Below, piece by piece: positions 1 through 6,392 of a DNA stretch of 11,322 nt. A program made the translations under genes and the position numbers. Under the pieces are notes generated by a model. The model saw only the letters and a list, made by a program, of their open reading frames with translations. It searched no databases and was not told the DNA's origin. The stretch lies in contig CAZFNL010000045.1 in assembly GCA_964520615.1 (NCBI GenBank), positions 1 to 11,322 on the forward strand. The letters are read 5' to 3'. The DNA comes from JAMCUI01 sp964520615 (GTDB lineage Bacteria; Patescibacteriota; Microgenomatia; 2-02-FULL-39-11). The first letter of the stretch is position 1, and every line of letters begins with the position of its first letter.

Positions 1-133
1 AATCTGTGATTTATTCACGAATAGATGGTTGATCAAAATTGTTATTAGGAGCGCTTAATAAAATTTATTAACGTTAAGGGATAAATTAAGGATTCTTTCC
101 GAATCCGAAATTAACTCTTGACATTTTTCATAG
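1..133. other. Region upstream of cmk, no gene identified
   Basis: No recognisable gene lies here. Two plus-strand frames are open from the window edge: one to a TAA at 56-58 and one to a TGA at 30-32. Either could be the last codons of a gene lying to the left, but the peptides are too short to identify. The stretch is AT-rich and contains a 6-bp hairpin at 90-106. A TTGACA at 118-123 is only 10 bases before the cmk start and has no usable -10 partner. Confidence 0.4.
90..106. repeat. Small hairpin upstream of cmk
   Basis: GGATTC (90-95) and GAATCC (101-106) form a perfect 6-bp stem with a 5-base loop, 27 bases before the cmk ATG. No T-tract follows on either strand, so it does not look like a classical terminator. 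It may lie in the cmk leader. Confidence 0.3.
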
Positions 134-691
134 ATGAATACACCTGTTACTATTCCCGAAGTAAGAAACATTACTGTCTCAGGCCGCGCAGCAAGCGGCG
201 CCACCACCCTTTCCAAAGCGCTTGGTGAAAAACTTGGTTGGCAGGTGATAAACGGCGGTGAGATATACCGTAAGTATGCCAGAAAGAATGGCATTCCTCT
301 GGAACAAACCGGTCAATCTGCAGATGAATATCACCTGCAACTTGATAATTTCATAAAAGAAAAATTAAAACAGGAGAAAAACCTGATTATTGAATCATGG
401 CTCTCAGGTTTTGACGCTCAAAACATTGATGGAATCTTCAAAATATTTGTCGTCTGCTCAGATGATTTGCTCCGGGCCAAAAGAATTGTTGAGCGGGATA
501 AAATGACGATTGAAGAGGCAAAAATACATCTGAAAACCAGGGAGGAGGAAAATCTGAAAAAGTGGGATAAGTTGTATCACTCTAGAGAATTCTGGAATCC
601 AAAAATCTACAACATTGTCATTGATACTTTTAAAACCAATCCTTCTGAAACACTCCATCTCGCTTTAACAGCACTTGGGGTATCAAAGTAA
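134..691 (+). CDS. cmk: Cytidylate kinase, archaeal-type
   Basis: Probable (d)CMP kinase, which transfers phosphate from ATP to CMP or dCMP in the cytoplasm for nucleotide supply. The 185-residue protein has a P-loop at residues 17-24 (GRAASGAT) directly after the first beta strand (NITVSG). It then has the GGEIYRKYARKNG segment, a central NLIIESWLSG strand, an arginine-rich lid region (LLRAKRIVERDKMTIEEAKIHLKTREEE) and a C-terminal YNIVIDT strand. This order matches the short archaeal-type CMP kinases (about 175-180 aa) better than the longer classical bacterial Cmk. The start at 134 is the only ATG before the P-loop; it adds about 10 residues and has no SD, so a leaderless or SD-independent start is likely. 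The gene is convergent with gapN. Exact substrate is inferred; another small P-loop NMP kinase is possible. Confidence 0.82.
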   Translation: MNTPVTIPEVRNITVSGRAASGATTLSKALGEKLGWQVINGGEIYRKYARKNGIPLEQTGQSADEYHLQLDNFIKEKLKQEKNLIIESWLSGFDAQNIDGIFKIFVVCSDDLLRAKRIVERDKMTIEEAKIHLKTREEENLKKWDKLYHSREFWNPKIYNIVIDTFKTNPSETLHLALTALGVSK

Positions 692-874
692 GAAGCGAAG
701 CACATGTAAATTTTCGCAGTTTGCATACGGGATATTTATTCCAACTTTATCTGATTATACAGATAAGTAATTCTTTGAGAATACTTATCTAATAACGCAC
801 TCTTACGATCTCGCATCCTTACAAACAAGAAAATTTCCAGTGCAAGCTTTTTACTTGAAAAAGGTTAAACAAAT
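692..874. other. Convergent intergenic region
   Basis: This 183-bp gap lies between the 3' ends of cmk (+) and gapN (-). It holds the strong hairpin at 761-790, an overlapping alternative stem with 747-752, a weak GCGAA/TTCGC pairing (695-699 with 713-717), and an A/T-only hairpin just after gapN (CTTTTT/AAAAAG, near 847-863). No gene or RNA family was recognised. Confidence 0.5.
761..790. terminator. Strong hairpin between convergent genes
   Basis: AGATAAGTA (761-769) pairs perfectly with TACTTATCT (782-790). After one bulged A (770), TTCT (771-774) pairs with AGAA (778-781), leaving a 3-base loop. Its place between two converging genes suggests a bidirectional 3'-end structure. No T-tract follows on either strand, so it is not a canonical intrinsic terminator. 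TTATCT at 747-752 is also complementary to 761-766, giving a mutually exclusive alternative stem. Confidence 0.5.
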
Positions 875-2359
875 TTATTGAGGCTTATTCAGAATAATGG
901 GTTTCAGGCGTGACATGGCTTCAAGCGTATAGCGTATCCCCTGGACCCCTGAGCCGCTTCCCTTTATCCCCAAAAAGGGGAAATGGTCAGGACCTCTTTG
1001 AGGTTTACTGTTTATCTGAACTGTACCTACATCAACAATTTGGGCCAACTTTATACCAGCCCCCTCATCATTTGTAAAAATTGACGCCTGCAGACCGTAA
1101 TTTGATTCTCTTATAATTTTTATTGCCTCATCTACTGAATTTATCCTTATAAAAGAAACAACCGGCCCGAATGTTTCTGTCTGAATTATCTTCATTGACG
1201 ATTTTACCATATCTAATATCGTAGGCTCTATATACCTGCCGTTTCTTTTCCCGCCAAAAACAACTCTTGCCCCTGCGGCTTTGGCTTCCATAATTCTTTT
1301 TTCAATTATTTGCGCGGCGCTATCCGATATCACCGGCCCCATATTGAATTTTTCTTCCATGGGATCTCCCATTTTCATCATCTCTTTTGTCTTCTCAACC
1401 ACAATTGGCAATAGCTCATCAACGGTAGGGGGCATCCCCAAGACATACTTTATAGCGGTACATCTTTGACCGGCAAAGGAAAAAGCGCCTTTAACTATCT
1501 CTGCTGCAGTAAACTGTAAGTCAGCATCAGGCAATACAATTGCCGGGTTATTTCCACCGCACTCAAAAAGTATTGGAATCATACCTATTTCTTCAGCAAT
1601 TGATTTACCCACTCGTGAAGAACCGGTAAACGTAACCATGTCAATTCCCGGATGGACACAAAGATAATTACCAGTATCCTCTCCTCTACCGGTTACAGTT
1701 ACCATCAATCCTTTAGGCAATCCTGCCTGATAAAAAATTTGGGCAATGTGCAAACCGGATATACACCCTTGTGAAGGGGGCTTAAAAACGACCGCATTTC
1801 CCATTATAAGTGCGGGAGCAATCTTTGAGACGGCAAGATTTACCGGGTAATTAAAAGGAGCAATTGCCAAAACGGTTCCAAAAGGCACACGCTCCACTAT
1901 CGCCATTTTCGTCTGATCGTATCCCGGAAACACCTCGCCTGACAACTCCTCACCGGTCACATGTAATCCTTCATTGGCAAAATAATCTATCATATCAGCA
2001 CTTCTTAAAATCTCATCCTTGGCTTCAGCAAAAGGCTTGCCTATTTCTCTTATGAGAATTGTGGTTAAATAATGTTCGTGATGACGTATCCAATCTGCGG
2101 CAAGATGCAGTATCTTTGCTCTTTTTATCATGGGAATGGACTTCCACGAAAGTTGTGCTTTTCTAGCTCTATCAATTGCTTGATCAATCTCTGAATGGGA
2201 AACTTCTTGTATTTTCCCCATGACTTTACCGTCAATCGGTGAAACAACGTCGATGGTTTGTCCTGAAAGCGAAGCTGTCCATTTCTCTCCGTCAAAATAG
2301 TTGTATGTAGCAGGAGATTTGCCATCAGCGATTTCCGAAAAATAATTATTGTATGCCAT
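875..2359 (-). CDS. gapN: NADP-dependent non-phosphorylating glyceraldehyde-3-phosphate dehydrogenase
   Basis: Aldehyde dehydrogenase superfamily enzyme that oxidises glyceraldehyde-3-phosphate directly to 3-phosphoglycerate with NADP+, bypassing 1,3-bisphosphoglycerate and the ATP step of phosphoglycerate kinase. The 494 residues show the full ALDH set: oxyanion Asn at N170 (APFNYP), cofactor Lys K193 (VFKPPS), Rossmann motif FTGSSRVG (244-251), general base E266 (FECGGNNP), nucleophile C300 (FAGQRCTA) and E395TFGP. The C-terminal segment around 450-482 (KPQRGPDHFPFLG followed by GSGVQGIRYTLEAM) is typical of GapN rather than of succinate-semialdehyde or betaine-aldehyde dehydrogenases. It is the last gene of the minus-strand operon, 39 bases after dtd. 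The ATG has no clear SD, and a 7-bp dyad ends 7 bases before it. Substrate is inferred from family resemblance. Confidence 0.88.
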   Translation of the reverse strand: MAYNNYFSEIADGKSPATYNYFDGEKWTASLSGQTIDVVSPIDGKVMGKIQEVSHSEIDQAIDRARKAQLSWKSIPMIKRAKILHLAADWIRHHEHYLTTILIREIGKPFAEAKDEILRSADMIDYFANEGLHVTGEELSGEVFPGYDQTKMAIVERVPFGTVLAIAPFNYPVNLAVSKIAPALIMGNAVVFKPPSQGCISGLHIAQIFYQAGLPKGLMVTVTGRGEDTGNYLCVHPGIDMVTFTGSSRVGKSIAEEIGMIPILFECGGNNPAIVLPDADLQFTAAEIVKGAFSFAGQRCTAIKYVLGMPPTVDELLPIVVEKTKEMMKMGDPMEEKFNMGPVISDSAAQIIEKRIMEAKAAGARVVFGGKRNGRYIEPTILDMVKSSMKIIQTETFGPVVSFIRINSVDEAIKIIRESNYGLQASIFTNDEGAGIKLAQIVDVGTVQINSKPQRGPDHFPFLGIKGSGSGVQGIRYTLEAMSRLKPIILNKPQ

Positions 2360-2366
2360 ATTGCAC

Positions 2367-2393
2367 TACGATAGCAAAAAGGATATTATCGTA
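2367..2393 (-). promoter_or_regulatory. Dyad upstream of gapN start
   Basis: TACGATA (2367-2373) and TATCGTA (2387-2393) form a perfect 7-bp inverted repeat with a 13-base spacer, filling most of the 39-bp dtd-gapN gap. On the transcript it could fold into a hairpin ending 7 bases before the gapN ATG, where an SD would otherwise be expected. It could instead be a protein operator. Function is inferred. Confidence 0.4.
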
Positions 2394-2398
2394 CAACC

Positions 2399-2848
2399 TT
2401 AAATTCCGTCTGAATCCAACATGATAGTTACCGGTCCATTGTTGACCAAACTAATATCCATATAAGCCCCAAATTCGCCAGTTGCTACTTTTCGCACACC
2501 CAAATCTTTTAATTTTTTAATAAAAGATTCATAAAGAATTTTTGCTCTTTCCGGTTTAGCCGCGTTTATGAAAGAAGGCCTTCGACCTCCACTAGTATCG
2601 GCATATAAAGTGAATTGTGACACCACCAATATTTCACCGTCTACATCCAAAATTGACAAATTCATCTTGTCTTTTGGATCACTCATAATCCGCAAATTTA
2701 CGGTTTTTTCGGCTAATACATCTGAATCTCCTTCACAATCTCCTTCTTTTACTCCCAATAGAATTAGATAACCTTTTCCTATTTCTCCTACAATATTATT
2801 GTCAATAGAAACTCTTGCAGAGTTTACCCTTTGGATAAGTACGCGCAT
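2399..2848 (-). CDS. dtd: D-aminoacyl-tRNA deacylase (D-Tyr-tRNA deacylase)
   Basis: Hydrolyses D-amino acids mis-attached to tRNA, and in this family also Gly-tRNA(Ala), protecting translation in the cytoplasm. The 149-residue protein is full length for Dtd. It begins with the characteristic MRVLIQRV strand and carries both signature motifs: SQFTLYAD (77-84) and the Gly-cisPro loop NNGPVT (136-141). The frame stays open for 16 more codons upstream (to 2896), but that stretch lies within the end of the preceding gene and does not resemble Dtd. The ATG at 2848 is therefore chosen. The preceding stop and this start are separated by a single base (TAA-A-ATG), so translational coupling is likely. 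It is the middle gene of the operon before gapN. Confidence 0.93.
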   Translation of the reverse strand: MRVLIQRVNSARVSIDNNIVGEIGKGYLILLGVKEGDCEGDSDVLAEKTVNLRIMSDPKDKMNLSILDVDGEILVVSQFTLYADTSGGRRPSFINAAKPERAKILYESFIKKLKDLGVRKVATGEFGAYMDISLVNNGPVTIMLDSDGI

Positions 2849-2849
2849 T

Positions 2850-3884
2850 TTAGTTGGTAAATTCCTGTACAAACATTTCCCCATAAATTCCGCCATCCAT
2901 TACCCCTACGCCCACTTTATGGAAATCAGGAGAAAGTATGTTAGCCCTGTGCCCGGGACTGTTCATAAGACCCTGAAAGGCTAAATCCACATTTGGAGCT
3001 AGCGCTAAATTTTCTCCTGCGGAAAGAAAACTTATTCCCGCTTTTTGCATCCGGTCAAAGGGAGATTGCCCTTCCGGATTGTAATGGGAGAAATATCCCC
3101 TGGCAAACATGTCTTTAGCATATGCGCGGGCAAGATCCCGCAACCTATAATCAAGAGACAATCCTCTCAAACCGTTTTGCACCCTAGCCTGATTCACCAA
3201 ATTCAGCATTGTAGTTTCAGCAGTCTCATCAACGGAAACATTCTTTTGGATAAAGTTTAGATTGACTTTTTCCTCTGATTGGGGATTCGGATTTATAGTG
3301 ATGAAATTAAGAGTCTCGTTTACTGCCTGTCCAAAAACAGTATTAAGAGTGCTTTCGATGCCTTGAGTTTTGGCAACCAGGGCTCCACCGATCCTTGATG
3401 AGATAATATCTTTTTTTACACTTCCTTTTATGGGCAAAGCTATAAGAAGAGTCAGTATAAAAGCTACAAATATGACCGCTTCCCCCATTGCAGGAATAAG
3501 CCCTAATGCTTTATTGACTAGGATGGAATATGAGTAAAGCTTCTGCTTTTTTAACCCGTCAATAAACTTGGGATATACTTTGCCGTATAAAAAATTTATC
3601 AGCGTGGAAAAAACCAGTTCAAATATAAACCCAACCAGTAAAAATCCTGCAGCATTGGCAATTCCACGGGATAGGGAAAAATTATTCACAATAAGATCAG
3701 CAACAATATTGTAAAATTTCAAAGATCCGATAAATGAAAGCAAAAATCCTCCCAAATCCACCAATCCCAAAAGCAAACCTCTCCCCCATCCCTCAAGAAG
3801 ATAAAAAATAAAAACTAGAATTATGATCAGGTCCACCCAATTACCATGTAGAGAAAAATTTTGCATAAAGACCATAACAAACAA
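2850..3884 (-). CDS. CvpA-family membrane protein fused to a CAP/SCP domain
   Basis: A 344-residue two-part protein. Residues about 15-165 form a CvpA-like membrane domain with hydrophobic stretches near 17-30, 36-55, 74-98 and 126-151 and the early WVDLIIIL and GWGRGLLLGLVDLGG pattern. After a polar linker (about 195-222), residues 223-343 form a YkwD-like CAP domain. It has the LNLVNQAR start, YFSHYNPEG (H267), AGENLA (E291) and SPGHRANIL (H312), the His/Glu/His set that lines the CAP cavity. The CAP domain is probably outside the membrane. Related bacterial CAP proteins act at the envelope, but their biochemical role is poorly defined, and the CvpA part is annotated in other bacteria as linked to colicin V production. 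It is the first gene of the operon. Three in-frame ATGs (codons 1, 4, 7) compete for the start, none with an SD. Confidence 0.88.
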   Translation of the reverse strand: MFVMVFMQNFSLHGNWVDLIIILVFIFYLLEGWGRGLLLGLVDLGGFLLSFIGSLKFYNIVADLIVNNFSLSRGIANAAGFLLVGFIFELVFSTLINFLYGKVYPKFIDGLKKQKLYSYSILVNKALGLIPAMGEAVIFVAFILTLLIALPIKGSVKKDIISSRIGGALVAKTQGIESTLNTVFGQAVNETLNFITINPNPQSEEKVNLNFIQKNVSVDETAETTMLNLVNQARVQNGLRGLSLDYRLRDLARAYAKDMFARGYFSHYNPEGQSPFDRMQKAGISFLSAGENLALAPNVDLAFQGLMNSPGHRANILSPDFHKVGVGVMDGGIYGEMFVQEFTN

Positions 3885-4017
3885 GCTAACAATTATCCAT
3901 ACACAACCTTCCCCATTTCCATGGAGAAATGTTCTGTATATTTTATTAATGAACTACACGTATTGATAACAAATCTAAAATCCGTCCGGATAATATTGTA
4001 TAATAAAAAACCCCTTT
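3885..4017. promoter_or_regulatory. Divergent promoter region between the cvpA-CAP operon and the first PBP
   Basis: This 133-bp gap must supply promoters in both directions. On the plus strand a perfect TATAAT (3999-4004) predicts a transcript start near 4011, only about 7 bases before the PBP ATG. No good -35 sits 16-18 bases upstream; TTGATA at 3963-3968 is too far away. On the minus strand the best -10 candidate is GATAAT in the TATGGATAATTG segment near 3893-3904, again without a convincing -35. Confidence 0.45.
3999..4004 (+). promoter_or_regulatory. -10 box of the first PBP gene
   Basis: Perfect TATAAT 13 bases before the ATG at 4018. A start 6-7 bases downstream would leave a leader of only about 6-7 bases, too short for an SD, which agrees with the absence of one. 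No clear -35 was found. Confidence 0.5.
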
Positions 4018-6267
4018 ATGAAAAACGGAATTTTTGTGAAAGCCGGAAAGCTGAAGCCGAAACAGATATTCTACAAAAAGAAATTCATTTTTATTATTGT
4101 AGTGGTTGTTTTGTGCCTATCGTCGATTTATTACCTTTTTTCTATATTTAAGGATTTACCTTCTCCTACCAAACTTTCTCTTAGGGAAGTCCCGCAAACG
4201 ACAAAAATTTATGATAGAAACGGCACCCTTTTATACAACATATACGCCAGCCAAAATAGGACATTAGTAAAACTGGCAGATATTCCACTCTCCCTTCGAG
4301 AGGCAACTATCGCTATTGAGGATAAAGATTTTTATAAACATGGCGGCATTGATCCCATAGGTGGAATCATAAGAGCGGTACGCGATACCGTGTTGCACAG
4401 ACAGCTTCAGGGAGGTTCTACCATAACTCAACAACTGGTCAAAAATGCTCTTTTGACACCTGAACGAACCGTTACAAGGAAAATTAGAGAAATTATTCTC
4501 TCATACTGGACTGAAAAATTGTATTCCAAGGACCAAATTCTGGAAATGTATCTTAATCAGGTCCCCTATGGCGGCACAGCCTGGGGAATAGAAGCTGCCG
4601 CCCAAACTTATTTTGGCATACACGCAAAAGATCTTGATCTGGCACAATCGACGCTTCTTGCTGGTTTACCACAGGCTCCGACAATTTACTCTCCCTTCGG
4701 AGCTCATCCTGAATATGCTATCCAACGACAAAGGGAAGTACTACAAAGAATGGTTGATGATGGATACATTGGAAAAAATCAGGTGGAAAAAGCCGAAAAC
4801 GAAGTTTTGTATTTCCGACCCCAACAGACAGATATCAAAGCTCCACACTTTGTAATGTACGTCAAAGAGCAACTGGTGAATAAATATGGTGAAAAAATAG
4901 TTGAACAGGGAGGGCTGAAAGTCACAACTACCCTTGACATGCCTCTTCAAGAAATGGCTCAGGATACTGTTGCAAGTGAAGTAGCGAAGCTGAAAGCCTT
5001 AAACGTCAGTAATGGAGCTGTTGTAATAACAAGGCCTACAACCGGGGAAATTCTGGCCATGGTAGGTTCAAAAGATTATTTTGCCTCTGAATCGGGAAAT
5101 TTCAATGTTACGACTGCTCTTCGGCAACCTGGATCATCAATCAAACCTATAAACTACGCCATCGGTCTGGAGTCACATAAAGTCACTGCAGCCACTGTTT
5201 TTCTTGATACTCCCACCTGTTTTGACGTAGCTGGACAAAAGCCGTATTGTCCGGTAAATTACGACGGTAAATTCCACGGACCAGTGCAACTTCGCTTTGC
5301 CCTGGGAAATTCTATAAATATACCAGCGGTAAAAATGATGGCTGTCAACGGTGTTAAAACCATGATAGCAACAGCCTCTGCCATGGGCATCACCACTTAT
5401 AAAGACCCATCAAAATATGGACTGTCTTTGACTTTGGGGGGAGGAGATGTCACTATGCTTGATATGGCCCAAGCTTATGGAGTCTTTGCAAACACCGGTA
5501 TTAGGCACAATCTAATCTCAATTCTGAAAGTAGAGGATAATAATGGAAAAACACTAGAAGAATATAAAGACCCTAATTTCGTCAAAGAGGTGGAAAAACC
5601 GTTAAACTATCCTTCTTCCATACTTATTTCAGGTCCCAGAATTTTTTCCATGGAAACGTCATTTCTTATTTCACACATTCTTCTTGATAATAACGCACGC
5701 ACTATGGAATTTGGCCCCGAATCTGCTCTTGTCATACCGAAACATGCCGTTTCCGTCAAAACCGGTACTACTGATGATAAGCGTGACAACTGGACAATTG
5801 GTTATACTCCGAATTTTCTGGTGGCCGCATGGGTAGGTAATAATGACAATTCTCCTATGAATCCGTATCTTGCATCGGGTATAACGGGAGCTGCCCCAAT
5901 ATGGAATAAAGTGATGACATCAGTTTTAAAAAATCAGCCCGATCTTTGGCCCCGACAACCTGATGGTATAGTAGGGGCGCAAATTTGCTCATTATCAGGG
6001 CTGACGCCTCCAAATTCCGATCCCAACGCTTCAGATAAAGGTTGTGCAACGCGTTATGAGTATTTCATAAAAGGAACGATCCCAACCGAATCAGAACATC
6101 TTGAGCAAACTATTGCCATTGACAAAACTACTCATAAAATGGCTTTACCTAATCAAACGGATAACGTTTCCATGGAACAACATCAGGTCGTGTCTGATAT
6201 GTTTGGTAAATACTGCCTTGACTGTTCTCATGACGGCGGCGATCCAATAACTAACATAAAACTTTGA
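4018..6267 (+). CDS. Class A penicillin-binding protein (PBP1A-like), bifunctional peptidoglycan synthase
   Basis: Polymerises lipid II into glycan strands and cross-links stem peptides on the outer face of the membrane. The 749 residues contain a short basic N-terminus, one membrane anchor (about 22-44), a GT51 transglycosylase domain and a penicillin-binding transpeptidase domain. GT51 motifs are EDKDFYKHGG (101-110, catalytic E101), GGSTITQQ (132-139), RKIRE (154-158) and KDQILEMYLNQVPYGG (171-186). Transpeptidase motifs are SSIK (S373 nucleophile, K376), SIN (432-434) and KTGT (581-584), all intact. The C-terminal tail of about 100 residues has four cysteines (657, 676, 733, 736) and no recognised domain. 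No SD precedes the ATG; a TATAAT lies 13 bases upstream. It is a tandem paralogue of the next gene. Confidence 0.95.
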   Translation: MKNGIFVKAGKLKPKQIFYKKKFIFIIVVVVLCLSSIYYLFSIFKDLPSPTKLSLREVPQTTKIYDRNGTLLYNIYASQNRTLVKLADIPLSLREATIAIEDKDFYKHGGIDPIGGIIRAVRDTVLHRQLQGGSTITQQLVKNALLTPERTVTRKIREIILSYWTEKLYSKDQILEMYLNQVPYGGTAWGIEAAAQTYFGIHAKDLDLAQSTLLAGLPQAPTIYSPFGAHPEYAIQRQREVLQRMVDDGYIGKNQVEKAENEVLYFRPQQTDIKAPHFVMYVKEQLVNKYGEKIVEQGGLKVTTTLDMPLQEMAQDTVASEVAKLKALNVSNGAVVITRPTTGEILAMVGSKDYFASESGNFNVTTALRQPGSSIKPINYAIGLESHKVTAATVFLDTPTCFDVAGQKPYCPVNYDGKFHGPVQLRFALGNSINIPAVKMMAVNGVKTMIATASAMGITTYKDPSKYGLSLTLGGGDVTMLDMAQAYGVFANTGIRHNLISILKVEDNNGKTLEEYKDPNFVKEVEKPLNYPSSILISGPRIFSMETSFLISHILLDNNARTMEFGPESALVIPKHAVSVKTGTTDDKRDNWTIGYTPNFLVAAWVGNNDNSPMNPYLASGITGAAPIWNKVMTSVLKNQPDLWPRQPDGIVGAQICSLSGLTPPNSDPNASDKGCATRYEYFIKGTIPTESEHLEQTIAIDKTTHKMALPNQTDNVSMEQHQVVSDMFGKYCLDCSHDGGDPITNIKL

Positions 6268-6318
6268 TCTCCTACGCTAATAAACACCTCATCAAGTGTT
6301 CTCACGAAATAGGAGATC
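6266..6318 (+). terminator. Nested hairpin overlapping the first PBP stop codon
   Basis: GATCTCCTA (6266-6274) pairs perfectly over 9 bp with TAGGAGATC (6310-6318), starting inside the TGA stop (6265-6267). An inner stem AACAC/GTGTT (6283-6287 with 6296-6300) is nested in the loop. No T-tract follows, so it may be a 3'-end or processing structure rather than a classical terminator. It lies in the 125-base gap between the PBP genes. Confidence 0.45.
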
Positions 6319-6366
6319 TGGCAAATAATATTAATATTTAACTCACCGCTCACTCTTTACACACCC

Positions 6367-6372
6367 TATAAT
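6367..6372 (+). promoter_or_regulatory. -10 box of the second PBP gene
   Basis: Perfect TATAAT. The predicted transcript start near 6379 falls after the first in-frame ATG (6375), which argues for translation from the ATG at 6393 with a leader of about 13 bases. No convincing -35 is seen. The arrangement parallels the first PBP gene. Confidence 0.5.
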
Positions 6373-6392
6373 GTATGATATATTTTCTCACC

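Noticed and set aside
118..123. TTGACA before cmk as a -35 box
   Set aside because: It lies 10 bases before the ATG; a -10 would fall inside the coding sequence, where no TATAAT-like hexamer exists at 16-18 bases.
2849..2896. Longer N-terminus for Dtd starting at 2896
   Set aside because: The extra 16 codons overlap the end of the upstream CAP domain in another frame, and Dtd proteins begin at the MRVLIQRV strand.
6265..6309. UGA read as glycine (Gracilibacteria/Absconditabacteria code)
   Set aside because: Readthrough of the PBP TGA would add only 14 unremarkable residues, and the ykuK TGA falls exactly where the family ends.
6328..6341. AATATTAATATT palindrome in the gap between the PBP genes as an operator
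   Set aside because: It is purely A/T and such palindromes arise often by chance in AT-rich intergenic DNA.
6375..6392. ATG at 6375 as the start of the second PBP
   Set aside because: The TATAAT at 6367-6372 predicts transcription starting after this ATG; the ATG at 6393 is preferred, though not proven.
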